Of a stretch of DNA of 64,000 nucleotides, positions 34,234-44,959 are shown piece after piece. Numbering within the stretch: the stretch's first letter is position 1; every line of letters begins with the position of its first letter. Location of the stretch: positions 1-64,000 of the forward strand of contig JALQPE010002009.1 of the NCBI GenBank assembly GCA_030407315.1. Direction: 5' to 3'. The notes beneath the pieces were generated by a model. It was not told where the DNA came from. It saw nothing but the letters and a program-made list of their open reading frames with translations, and made no database searches. Made by a program: the position numbers and the translations under genes. The DNA is from Asparagopsis taxiformis (Eukaryota > Rhodophyta > Florideophyceae > Bonnemaisoniales > Bonnemaisoniaceae).

Positions 34234-34445
34234 ATACACGATCAACCTGAAATGGACGTCCGGTGGATGTCCAGCTCAGATGCATTGCTGGCCAGCCCAG
34301 AAATTCTACAATTTCGGGCACAAAAAAATTTTGTAAAAAACATCGATTTCGGCGGTCGATTGTGCCGTACGGCACACCCCCATCTCAAAAACATGTTCAC
34401 ATGTGCATGTTTTTGAGAATAGCCCAAATTTTATTCAAATCAAGT
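34234..34445 (+). repeat. repeat R, copy 3
   Basis: It has the same orientation as copy 2, with the palindrome at 34361-34376. It lies downstream of the ParB-dioxygenase gene, so copies 2 and 3 bracket that gene as direct repeats. Confidence 0.85.
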
Positions 34446-34736
34446 GTCTAATTTGGCCACAACGGCCCCAGACACCGGCCGCCGCCCCGAGTGGGGCCAT
34501 CACTGCTTCTGTAAGCACCAACTGTAAGCCAAAATCGCGTCTTACGAAGATTCAATTCCAGGCTTTAAGCCTAAGTTATGCTAGGGTGACATCGTTTCCC
34601 TGTTTCATCATGGTCCTGCCTTACTCCTCCACGACAAACACTACTCACCCATCATCCCGTTACTCATATTTCGTGCACTTTGTATGAGTAGTGAACCGCC
34701 TGCTTAGTTGCTGCAATGCGTGGATGTAGGCAGCAC

Positions 34737-34815
34737 ACGACCAACCTGAAATGGACGTCCGGTGGATGTCCAGCTCGATTGCATGCTGGCCAGCCCAGAA
34801 ATTCTAAAATTTCCG
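34737..34815 (+). repeat. repeat R, copy 4 (truncated)
   Basis: It holds the first 80 bp of the repeat (ACCAACCTGAAATGGACG...CAGCCCAGAAATTCTAAAA) and stops before the palindrome. Confidence 0.8.
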
Positions 34816-36234
34816 AAAAATCAATTTGGTGGCCCAGCATCTCCTGTGCCGAAAATTCCCGCACTCACTTCTGATGTACTATAATCGTAGTAGTAGTAGT
34901 CTAGACGTGTTTCGCACTTGTACGCATCAGGGAAGGCGTCACGGAAGGTTGAGACTACGTACTTGTGTACCGCGTCGTCTGAAATACCGAGTAGTGTTTG
35001 TTGTATAGTTGTGGAGTATGCGTCTAGTGGTTTGTAAAGCTTGCAGAAACGGGATAGGAATGTGGGTGGCCCTATTTATGAATACATGAGTACCAATATT
35101 CAGGGTTGACAAAGCGGAAAGGCATAGGCTCATACATGTTTGAGATTGCATAGTGGAGAAAAATTTACATCGAAATTTACATGGAGCTGATGGAGGTTTT
35201 AAGGATGAGGTATGAGAGGAAGAAAATTCTTCTGTGGTATGAGGATGTGTTCTGTGGGGGGTGGATGGAATCTTGGGATGGTACAGGGGGAGGTGGAAAT
35301 GTGCGGAGTGCGGGTTTAGATTGGAGTGTGATTCGGAGAGGAGTGCCGACAAGCATATTATGGGGATGGGGAGACGCTGCGGGGTGTTGGGGTAGTGAGG
35401 GCGGAGGAGGTGTTTAGGTGGGACCGTAGGAGGGTGCGGTTGAAGGAGCCGAGAGGAGGGGGTTTTAGGAAAGTGAGGAGAAAGAGGGGGAGGGGGTGGC
35501 GTCTGTTCTGGCTGTGGTGAGTGGGGATGTGATGGTGAAGAAGGGGGTTGTTGTATTTGAGGAGGGAGGGGAGTGGGAGGATGGGTGCGAAGTGGGGGGT
35601 TGATATGTGGTTCAGAGCGGGGAGGTTTCTGGGGAGACGGCGGGGGAGCGGGAGCGTGGGCCGTGTGGTGGTGGTGTATACGGTATCGAAGATGCGGATG
35701 GGCGTGGGGGCATGGAGCAGCTGAGGGAGGGAGGGGTGGAGCAGGTCGGGTACGGGATGGGGAGTGAGAGGTTTGGGAAGAGTAAGCTGCAGGGGAAGTT
35801 TGTGTAGAGGGCGAAGGAGAGGGGTTGAAGGTAGAGGAGAGAGGGTATTGAAGAACAATACGTTTCAAAGGTGATGGAGGAGAGCATGGTCGAGGAGATA
35901 GGGGGTGTTTTGCCCTATTCTGAGGTAGTATGAGGACTGGTTATACGAAATCTGTACGGTAGAGCAGAAAAGTAGGTATGGAATGGAGGTGTGCACCGTG
36001 GAAGCGGGGATAGGTAGCTGAAAATGCGTGCTAGAGTGGTATTAGGGGTGTTTGAGGTACAGTACGGGGGAGGTGAGCACCAACTGGAAGGGGTGTGAGC
36101 GAGAGGATGAAAAATTAAAGACGAAATTGGAGTCGACCGACAAGGAAAAATAGAGTGGTCGCTGTGATGGATGCGGACATCCATGTCGAGCACGGCGGCA
36201 GAAATTTCTGGGGTCGAAATTTTTGAATTTCTGA
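34816..36234. other. purine-rich asymmetric intergenic tract
   Basis: 35181-35900 is almost all G and A with T on the plus strand. The long minus ORFs (up to 309 codons) are Pro/Ser/His-rich products of that skew with no motif. No gene is supported here. Confidence 0.6.
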
Positions 36235-36469
36235 ACCGGCGCCCGTCCTAGGTGGACATAGACATGGCGGAAGTCCATCCCGAGGGGGACATCCGTGGTA
36301 CTAGAAACAATGAATGTCGCCCTAGTAATACTAGACGTACTAGACCGCATGGACGTCCGGTTCTAGGCGGACATCCAAAAATACTGGAGAACATGGACGT
36401 CCGCCTAGTAATACTAGGTGTACTAGAGGTTGTGGACGTCCGCGTCTATTTCCGAGAACACAGACGATC
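36235..36469. repeat. dispersed repeat with GGACGTCC and CTAGTAATACTAG
   Basis: Several short inverted units (GGACATCC, GGACGTCC, CTAGTAATACTAG) recur over about 230 bp. They resemble the sequences beside and inside the 15.5-kb minisatellite. Confidence 0.6.
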
Positions 36470-36526
36470 CACATCACTCCAATACGTCAACGTCAACCAT
36501 CTCTTTTCCTTTCCAACTCAACAACC

Positions 36527-37195
36527 ATGGCGGATACGCATTTCAGCAGTTTGTTTTCAACGGTTTGCGGCGATAAAGTGAGTGCGTCAGCGGAGTCGCG
36601 CGGACTCAAGCGCGGCGTCGATGTCGACTTGTTTGCGGACGTGGACGGTGCGGCTGTGCATATTGGGACGGCTTCGGTGAGCACTGCTGGTGGCGATGTT
36701 GGCCTTCCGCGCACGCTGCACAACCACAAGCTGCCGGAAACCGACGAGGCCGACTACATCGTCGTGCGCAACATTGCGACTAAGGACAACTTCAAGGACC
36801 TCCCGTTCCCGTACATGTTTGATGGCGCCGAGGGACCGCCGGAGACGATAGGTGGAGCATACGCTGCGGCGTTTTACCCTTGGGATACTCGGATGATGCG
36901 CCCCGCTGCGGAGGATGGCCCTAGCGACATTCGTACCCCTGCTCCAGCGTCAAACTTCAACGCAGCGACGAACCAGGCCAGCTCGGGACGCCCAGTACCG
37001 GTCCAGCAGGCGAAATCACTGGTTCGGGGGGTACGAAGCATCCAGGGGTACGAAGCATCCAGCACGCTCCGTCCCGGTTTCGGGAGGCACGAAGCGCCCT
37101 GCTCGCTGTGCCAGAGCCTCCAGTGGAGGCCCGAAGCACCCTGCTCGCTCCAACGTCACCGAAGCTACTACACAGGACGTAACCGAGGTGGACGT
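36527..37195 (+). pseudogene. duplicated 5' part of the ParB-dioxygenase gene
   Basis: Bases 36470-37195 nearly repeat 29985-30673, including the 5' leader and ATG. Differences are one extra G at the 36832 run, one C/G change, and a 42-bp extra unit near 37109. The copy stops before the ParB core and is joined directly to chromovirus sequence at 37196, so only an N-terminal stub remains. It shows that the frame break near 30353 in the longer copy is one G. Confidence 0.9.
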
Positions 37196-38621
37196 TCGTG
37201 AGCTCGTCCGTTATGTGGTGCGACGTGCACCTGGGTCTACGTAATGTTCGCCCTCTACGCCGTTGCGTAATTTCGTTTATTCGCCTTGCGAACCCGACGG
37301 GGACGCGATTGACGAAGTTGTTTCGCATGCCCGCGGGCGTTTTAGGCTGCTACGTGAGCCAGTTTTTCGTCGGCTCGTTGCCTTCAGCTGTGCCGTTTAT
37401 GTTGGCTACCAGCTTGTAAGCCGTCGCGTATTCGAATTTCGTTTCGCGGGGTCGACCCGTTAAGGTACGTCGTTATCGTTACCGACGTCCGCGTGCGCGC
37501 TCGTATCCTGGCCGACGTGGCCGGTGGCGCGCGCGCCTTCGAATGCGAACGAGGTTGAAGCTTCGTTAGCTTACTCGTTTGCGACGCGGACGTGCGCGTG
37601 TTAATCTACGTGACCGTACGTGGTCAACCCCTTTCGGGTTCGCTCGCATCGTTATGGGTAGCCCGCGGGCTTTTCATTTTCGCGTGCCGATCGTTATGCC
37701 CGCGTGGCAGGACACCGTTGTGTCGTTTCGTGGTTTCCGTACGTGGCTACCGTGTTCGGCGTCGTGCCTTGAGGTGGCGATAGCGGTTCGCCGTCCGTTG
37801 TTGCAGCCTCGTTGGCTCGTTCGTTTCGCACGTTTCTCGCGCGCGTTTCGTGCGCTGAGACCCGTTGGTCTCGTTCGTCAGCTAACGTATAGCTTCGTTC
37901 CGCTTCGTGCGTGAAGTTTCGTAATGAGGCCGTTGCCATCTTCGTTGGGGACGCGTCCGTCCTACGTCGTTTCTCCGCCTTCCGGCGTTACGTTGCCGTT
38001 AGCTCGCGAGCTGTTGGCGTTGACCTCGTTGGTCGATGCGACTCGTTGTCAGCGGTTGTCCACGGGGACGTACGATGGCTCACGTGACATGCCAAAATTA
38101 CGAAATTTTCGGGGCACGCGTGCCCCGAGATTTGGCCAGATTAGCGCCCTGTAATCAGCCCGATTTTCCTACCGTGCGTCCATGGCCCGCTGGCCCTATC
38201 ATAATTTTTCGCGCGCAAAATCTGACGTGTTGTCCGTCCGTGGCCCGTGGTGTCGTCACCTTTGCCCGTGGGACGGCCAACACTGTCGAGCCAGTCGTGG
38301 CTCTTCACATCGTGTGAATCGTCCGCGCGTGGACTCGTCGTCCTATTTTTCGTTGGCGCTCGTGCCTCCACCAACGTATGGTGTCGAAAAAGAAAAGAGC
38401 GACGGCTCTAGCACCCATCGCGCCCCCCCAACGCAAGGGTGGACGTCCCGGCCACTCTTTGTACCTTCGCTTCTCGTTCGTGCGGCTCGTCGCCTTCGTT
38501 TGTTGCATCGTGCAACGTCGCGTACGCGTGCGCTTAACCCGACGCTCGTGTGCGTTTTCGGGGGCCGTCGTGGCCTTTCACGTTGTTGCTCGTCGCACGC
38601 GTGCGAAGTATCGAGACTCCC
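37196..38621 (-). mobile_element. inverted fragment of a related chromovirus
   Basis: Read on minus, it matches about 8311-9530: the last codons of the chromodomain integrase (at the 38621 end), the integrase stop, and the following non-coding region. It differs at many positions and has an extra block around 37480-37620, so it comes from another copy. No LTR is attached. Confidence 0.85.
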
Positions 38622-40042
38622 GTTGAACGGGAAAGTAGTAGAATATGATGCCTAGGGTAATACTTTCTAGTGCCTACAATTGATGTTCAGGACGATAGAA
38701 TCAGGTGGAAATGCCATTCCAGCCGCATGTTCAGGCATCTGGCTACGAAATGTCGGGCAGAATGGAGTATCTCTCTCGGTGGTCTTCATAGAAGTGCAGA
38801 GGGATAACCAAGTGTGTCAAAAAGGGTGTCAGAATTTTTATGTAGCAAGGACAACGATGCCTGAAGGATTGTTTCAGTTCTATCATTAGACTAGACTACT
38901 CATCAAATCGAACTATCGTATCTAAAATCTTACTATCTCTACAACCAGGACTAATGTGCAAACAAATCGAGTTCCTTGCTGTTTCAAAATTACATGTGAT
39001 GTTCAGACAGGAGGGCAATAAACACCATTACAGATGATTTGCAACAGGTTAGCAATCGGATATAGAAAAGTATTGTAAAGGATGAGAAGAACATGAGTAT
39101 GAATGGAATGAACAAACTTACCATCATTGAACTATTTTTGCGTCCAAAGGTATTGGTTGTAGGTTGGAATGGAGAAAGCTTGCAAGCTTTCGTCATTCCA
39201 ACCTACAACCAATACCTATGCCAGAATCATTTGCAATCAATAGACTAGAATAGGATCAGCGAAAAACGATATTTATGGTTAGTGCACTATCTTTCATGGA
39301 AAGCATGTGGAAAGAAATGAGAGAGGGGAAAGATACCTACTCGACAACGTACCAGCCTTACCTGTCATCTTCATGATACCCGGATGATGAAATGGTCCTA
39401 TACGTCGCGCATCAACAGCCTTAAATAGACAGCTCATCCACTCATAATGACCTCGTCGTAACTGGAAGGCAGATGATTTGGCAGACGATGATGTGGCAGC
39501 GGATGATCTGTCAAATTTTCTGGACGTGATAAATTAGCAGAAATAGAAATCATGCCCCTACGCAATGTCAAACCAACCTAAAAGTCTTGGTAATGATGTT
39601 TAGCTGCATACTGAAGGAGAAACATCGAATAAATGCTGTAAATTAGAGTAGTAGACAATCCGAAAGAGAATTGCAACCGTGTTCTCATCTATATATAGTT
39701 TATTACCATAACAAGATTACTATTGAGGCCTATTATACCATGTACTGAAGCTAAATTGTAAATGATTCGTGTATTCCACTCAGAAAAGGAAGCAGGAATC
39801 GTTGGAGGCATGAAAGCTCGCTGAAGAACCCAACATGGGAAATCAAGTCACCTGTTCCTTGAGTTAGGTAGGACACTAGTCAGTGTGAAGTTTTCGATAA
39901 GATGTAACGGTAAGAAAATATAGGTACCATAAACTATTACAGTGGCTTGGTTAAGAAGAGACGGATACCATCTTATTAGTTGCCTACTAGTTGACACTAA
40001 TCCACAATTTGTGCAAGGTTCTCTCGAATCCAAAGAGAAGAG
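38622..40042. other. upstream region of transposase copy A
   Basis: AT-rich DNA without a supported gene. From 38957 rightward it is the inverted copy of 64000 down to 62922 and includes the 70-bp palindrome. 38622-38956 is unassigned. Confidence 0.6.
39149..39218. repeat. 70-bp near-perfect palindrome, left-arm copy
   Basis: The arms AGGTATTGGTTGTAGG.../...CCTACAACCAATACCT pair with two mismatches (GGAGAAAG against GACGAAAG). It lies about 830 bp upstream of the transposase ATG. Confidence 0.92.
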
Positions 40043-42063
40043 ATGAAACGAACAGCTGTTCGGAAGAAAGGTACACCTCGAAGAACCCGGAGAAGGTTTG
40101 AATCATTGTCAATCCCATACGAAAGTGGGACAAGGCACGAAAATGGGGAAAACCCGCTAGTTTCGAACGAAACATTCGAACTCGAGGTTCACGCCGATAT
40201 ACCGAACGAAAACGTCGGAAAAGCAACTGCTGAAGACGAGAATGTTTCTAGTGGCAATGGAGAAGAGCACATTGGATTTTTTGAGGCTGGAAAAGCTACC
40301 AGAGAAGAAGAAACGATAGGCTCTGAGGAAAGCTCGGCCGAGAGCTGTGATGACCACGACGGAGAAGAGGCAGCGGAAGATGACCGCGGACTTGTGGATA
40401 AACTGCTGACCTGGCCAGTATTCTCTGCAATAATATTGCTTAGTGGAACGCTACGGATGAAACGCAAGGACTATGAAGGTATGCGTGAGATGTCTAATTT
40501 CAAGCGGGACATTTCGGATCAAGCACCTAACGACTCGTACATGAGGAAAGTCATTTTACCGTTCATTCTGAAAACATGTTTCCCACAAAGCATGGATACA
40601 ACGTGTGAAATAGATGTAACAAGAAGCGGCTCTAGGCTTGGAAAGATGTCTCCAGGACTGTCCAGTAGCCGTAGAGCTCATTGTACTACATCGGTATGAG
40701 TCGTGCTACCGAGCACATGGGCGGAAAGGGGTATACAGACCGGACCCATTCTGGACTGCATAAAGTCTAGTAAAAATGATAATAGTGATGAAAGGGAAGA
40801 TGAAGCATATCAAATTGCTTCAGAAAGTATTGAAAACTCTTTCATTGTCAAATGCCGTTCAGCTCTTCTGAATGACCCATTCCATCGCATTTCGGTAAGT
40901 GCATCAGATCATGACGGTCACAAGATGCCCAGAAAGGTATACCCCCGACATGGAGACGAGTTGAGGATCATATGTATGCCGACGACAAATCAAGAGGCCC
41001 TGGTGGCTAAGCTGGGAGGAGCCAGAACGAAACAGGGAAAGAACATCGAAACTGGAAAGAATTCTAGGAGCAGAAGAAGTTTTGCAGCAAGGCAAGGAGT
41101 GACTGGAGAATTGAAGCTATCATCATTGCAAGTTATCTTGCAACCGGAGAAGAACAACAAGAATCAAATATGGAAGATGTGATAGGCCCGCAAATCGATG
41201 CAATGGAAGAAACTGAGAAAAGAAATGCGAGGCGTGTCGTCTCCACCACAACGCTCGACGGAGAACATTGCAACAATGATATTCGGGCAGGTGACGCTAT
41301 CACTCTGTTTCGGCCAAAAAGTAAGTCTGATGGGAGCACATTTGAAGAGTTACTACTCGTGAACAGACATCTGAAAAAGGGACGCTCTGAACATGCGACT
41401 TTTCTCATTTGCTCCACAAGGGGAGCAACTGGGCAGCTACATCGTGAACAGATTCGGGTGAAAGACGTCCAGCTCATAGGAGCTCCAGACAAGAGGTCTA
41501 GATGGCACCCCGGCTCTAAACGTATGGATGCCTGCAGTGAGGGGAATCTTTCAGATGGCAGGAAATATATCGTATACCGATTTCTGCTATATGCTGATGA
41601 CTTCCAGCCGTTCACAAGCCGGAAAGGAAGTTTTGGTGGCTGCTATATGCTTCCATTAGGCATACAGCCAAGGAAGAGAGAAAGCTTCCACGCAGTCCGA
41701 GTTCTTGGATTCGTTCCCCCGGGAGTTTCAACAAATGTTGTAATTGAGAGAGTTGTACCCGACATTGTGAAGGGAAGTACAGACGGTTTTCCAGCGAAAG
41801 ATGCAAATGGAGAAGACGTGGTCATATTCCTGGATCCTGTTGGATTTATGGGACATTACCCAGCTGTTTCGCATACTCTGGATGTCTGTGGACACACCAG
41901 TAATACACCATGCCATAGCTGCATTTTCGAAAAGCAAGATATGAGCAGCAGTGGAGGTTCACGAAATGCATACACAGCATTGCTAAACAGTCAGATGAGT
42001 AGGCATGCCCGAGGAATGCACCGAAACAAGCTTGTGAGGGAAGTCGCATCGCGAGATCAGCTC
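40043..42063 (+). pseudogene. CACTA/KDZ-type transposase copy A (5' half, damaged)
   Basis: It is the same gene as 62921-59216, starting at ATG 40043 (MKRTAVRKKGTPRR). A TGA at 40697-40699 stands where the partner has CGA. A two-base length difference near 41090 shifts the frame, which recovers at 41170 (MEDVIGPQID). Conserved segments LLYADDFQPF, GFVPPGVSTNVV and CHSCIFEK are present. The gene stops at 42063, where the CACTA terminus begins. It cannot make a full transposase. Confidence 0.9.
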
Positions 42064-42520
42064 CACTACGGTGTTGAAAAGGGGGCCTCAGACAGTACGG
42101 TGAGACAGTGAATTTTACTGTCTGAGACAGTAAAAATCACTACTGAGTTTGAGATTAAAAAATGTAGTAAATTTACTCCCTGAGGCAGTAAAAAACACTG
42201 CCTGAGCAATTTGGTGCCTGAGGCAGTAAAATTACTATTTTAATTTTTTCAGTTCTAGTGGCGCAGACAGTAAAATACAAAATTTCCTGGCAGTACGGTA
42301 TGTAGCAGAATTCAGTACTGTACGATAGCAAATTCTAGTAATTTTTGCTGGTACCACAGGGCAGTAGTGCAATGCAGTGATTTTTGATGATTTTTGGAAT
42401 GGAATGTACTGCCATACAGTACTGCCCTGGCAAATGACCTGGCATTAGAATCAGGCAGTAAAATATACTGGCTCCGGCAGTGAATTGTACTGCCTGCAAG
42501 TACTGCCTTGATAGTAATTG
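42064..42520 (+). repeat. CACTA terminus and subterminal repeats (left end of element 2)
   Basis: It opens CACTACGGTGTTG and continues with GGCCTCAGACAGTACGG and repeated ACAGTAAAA/ACTGCC units of both orientations up to about 42520. The first 77 bp match the inverted end at 29453 with about two differences. Confidence 0.87.
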
Positions 42521-42828
42521 GTGATTGGTATTTTCTGAGATTCAATATTGCAATAGTTGTCCAGGATAGGGTTGTACAATGTGTTCGCATGTGAGTTCAA
42601 GTAGAGAAAAGAGGAAACTATTCTGAAGCTACTAGTAGTGAGAAGTGTAGAGGATGCATGGTCACATGGAAATGACCGTTACAAAAAGGTAGGAGAAAAT
42701 CGGTCGTTTTCCGAGGATATGAGTAGAGTAGTTGGCATTATTTGTTACTATTGCTAGCATTCTCGTTGCAGGAAAATCGTCTGGAGTGACACTTTGCAAT
42801 TGGAACGAGAGGCGAAGTTTGACGGAAG

Positions 42829-44352
42829 ATGGAATCTCAGCGTCGTGAGGAAAATCCAAATGACTGCCTAGCAGGGATTATTCGAGAGGGATTCAGGACA
42901 GTGACTGGGGAAGTTCGTCGTATTGGGGAGAGAATGGATGAAATCGACGATGATCGAACGTCCCAACGCCAGCAAATCGAAAAGCTGATGAGTCGCGTCG
43001 AGTTTATAGTAACGGAATTACAGGGTGTGAAAGACATCTATGATGGTTTATTACAGCAGAGTCAGGGCACTTCGAAGAAGGGGATGACTGACAAGGACAG
43101 GGACCGGTTGCGCATCTCGCAGTCAGCAGAACTATCGTTTTCTTACAATTTTCTGTGTGCAGTATTTGGAACTGTTGTACCTTTGCTGGTCGACAAGATT
43201 GATGCTGGGGCGACAATTTACACCAACCAAGGAATCTACGACCTCCGTGGGTGCAGGCTGCTCTCTGCAATGATGTTTGCGAAGCAGAGCAATGACAAGA
43301 GAGATGTGTTCCAATCCAACACCGGGAAGAACAACATCGAGCTTCGATTCCAAGTGGTGATGTCTCTCCTGCGGAGCATTCAGAAGGAAAAGTCGGGTAC
43401 AGGCCGTACAGTGGAAGGCTCGAGCTCTGGACGCGATTCGAATGCGTTCAACGTCTGGAAGGAGAACAAGTATATTCCGGACAAAATAATCGAAGAAGTT
43501 GTTTATGGTGCCACTGGCGATGGCCGAAACCAGCCTTCAGGAAGCATTGACGGAGGGGCTAGGAAGCGGAGGAAAACAGATGGAAATGGTGGACAGTTGA
43601 GCAAGCGTGAAATATCTTTGGCTGTTACGAAAGTTGCGCTGACAAAGGTGCTCGGTTTCCTGAACAAGTCTAGAGAGCAGGTGCGCCATCGATTCCTTGT
43701 CGAACTGGGGTTCGCTCTAGTGTTGGAAATGGACGCCTCTATCACTTTCAAGTTTCCAACTCACGGTCTCATTCGAGATATGGACGTTATCCCCGATACC
43801 CGTGTGACCAACGGAAATCTAAGGCCTGAGGAACGGAAAGTTGTGGATGACAAGAATTCCGAGATCATGGTAGAATTCATCACTGAGCGGAAAGAAATGG
43901 TTGTCATCATTCAGTAAGAAGTCGAGATATCGGGATGTGTGGCCAAAAGGATGATTCGAAGCAGAATCAATATCCTGGAGGTAGCCCTGAACACTGCAAT
44001 TGCTTTCCTTCAATGCACGAGTAGAACGGTTTTCCTGCGACGTTCCTGCAATTCACTCAGATTTGTCTATGCAATCGCTTCCGGGATTCTAGGAATTTTC
44101 AAGGTACAATCAGGTCAGACCTTCGAAGAAAGTGTACAAGACGAGCTCAAACAATTAGGAAAGGCGATGTTGCCGAGTGAGCGAATCTGTAAGAGGCATC
44201 TCTGCGAAGATGTACTGACAATTACTATCGAAAAATTCGATGAACAACACTTGGAACAGCGTATTACCGCGTTTGAGGAGGATAGCGGACATGGAAATGA
44301 AGAAGATGGGAGTGAAAGCTACGTTGAAGTTTTCCTTGATGAGGAAGATTGA
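42829..44352 (+). CDS. coiled-coil element protein 2, unknown function (one in-frame stop)
   Basis: ATG 42829 (MESQRREENPND). An N-terminal helix pair (residues 10-80, RIGERMDEIDDDRTSQRQQIEKLMS as heptads) is followed by a helical domain, then a Lys/Arg linker and SREQVRHRFLVELGF. The frame meets TAA at 43915. It stays open in the same frame to 44352, with a helical, acidic C-terminus (VEVFLDEED). The stop is most simply CAA changed to TAA. It is the family member matching 21307-23621. In both elements this gene reads away from the CACTA terminus. Confidence 0.65.
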
Positions 44353-44599
44353 TAATGGAAGCGCATAAGTAAAGTTTCATAACCTTTGAAGTAAAATAAT
44401 TACGACGAGGCAGACTTAGGAGAAATAGAAACCTTTTGATATGAAACTGTCTAGGATATGAGTGGAAAAGGTGCACCCTAGCATGCTACGTACTACCTGG
44501 TGTACTGGAAACAGTAGCTATCGTTCTTATTTTTCAGCTCACTCTGCGACTAGAAAGCGTCATGTCTACTACGGTTAAGAGTTTTACCCTGTCATTGAG

Positions 44600-44850
44600 C
44601 ACGCCTCTAGTACCTTCGGGGCCTGTGCAGTCCCATCCAATGCCGTAGCTCCACCTGGCAGAGTAGTGCGGAAAATAATACCGGGTATTATTTTGGGGAA
44701 TATTTTGCCAAGTGGAGGGCAATCATTCGTACCGACTACAAGCGATCCCTGGACGAAACCTAAGAATAATACCCGGTATTATTTTCAGGTATATTTTGCC
44801 AATGGAGGGCAATCATTGTTACAGAATGCAGACAGTCCCTGGACGAAGGA
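44600..44850. repeat. two fold-back units with AATAATACC/GGTATTATT cores
   Basis: Cores are at 44674-44692 and 44765-44783, each followed by TTGCCAA(G)TGGAGGGCAATCATT. They lie in the gap between the 3' ends of two convergent genes. Related units are at 50.8, 54.5 and 58.9 kb. Confidence 0.85.
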
Positions 44851-44959
44851 AGAGGCCAGAAAGATACGGAGCATGTATCGATGGATACCATTGACTTGAT
44901 CGAGGTTGACTAATTCTGAACAGTCGTGTAGACACATCTATAAAAGATAGAAAAAAGTT

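Larger units (their letters stand above)
38957..42063 (+). repeat. left arm of a long inverted repeat (partner 60908-64000)
   Basis: About 3.1 kb matches 60908-64000 in inverted orientation at roughly 98%. The match ends exactly at GATCAGCTC (42055-42063), next to the CACTA terminus at 42064. The outer end cannot be set because the right arm reaches the window edge. Confidence 0.93.

Noticed and set aside
34939..35868. 309-codon minus-strand ORF
   Set aside because: Pro/Ser/His-rich translation of a purine-biased tract, with several equally open frames and no domain.
18524..43917. Reassigned stop codons in this organism
   Set aside because: TAA, TAG and TGA all also end long, well-formed genes here, and one stop is shown to be a mutation by the sister copy.
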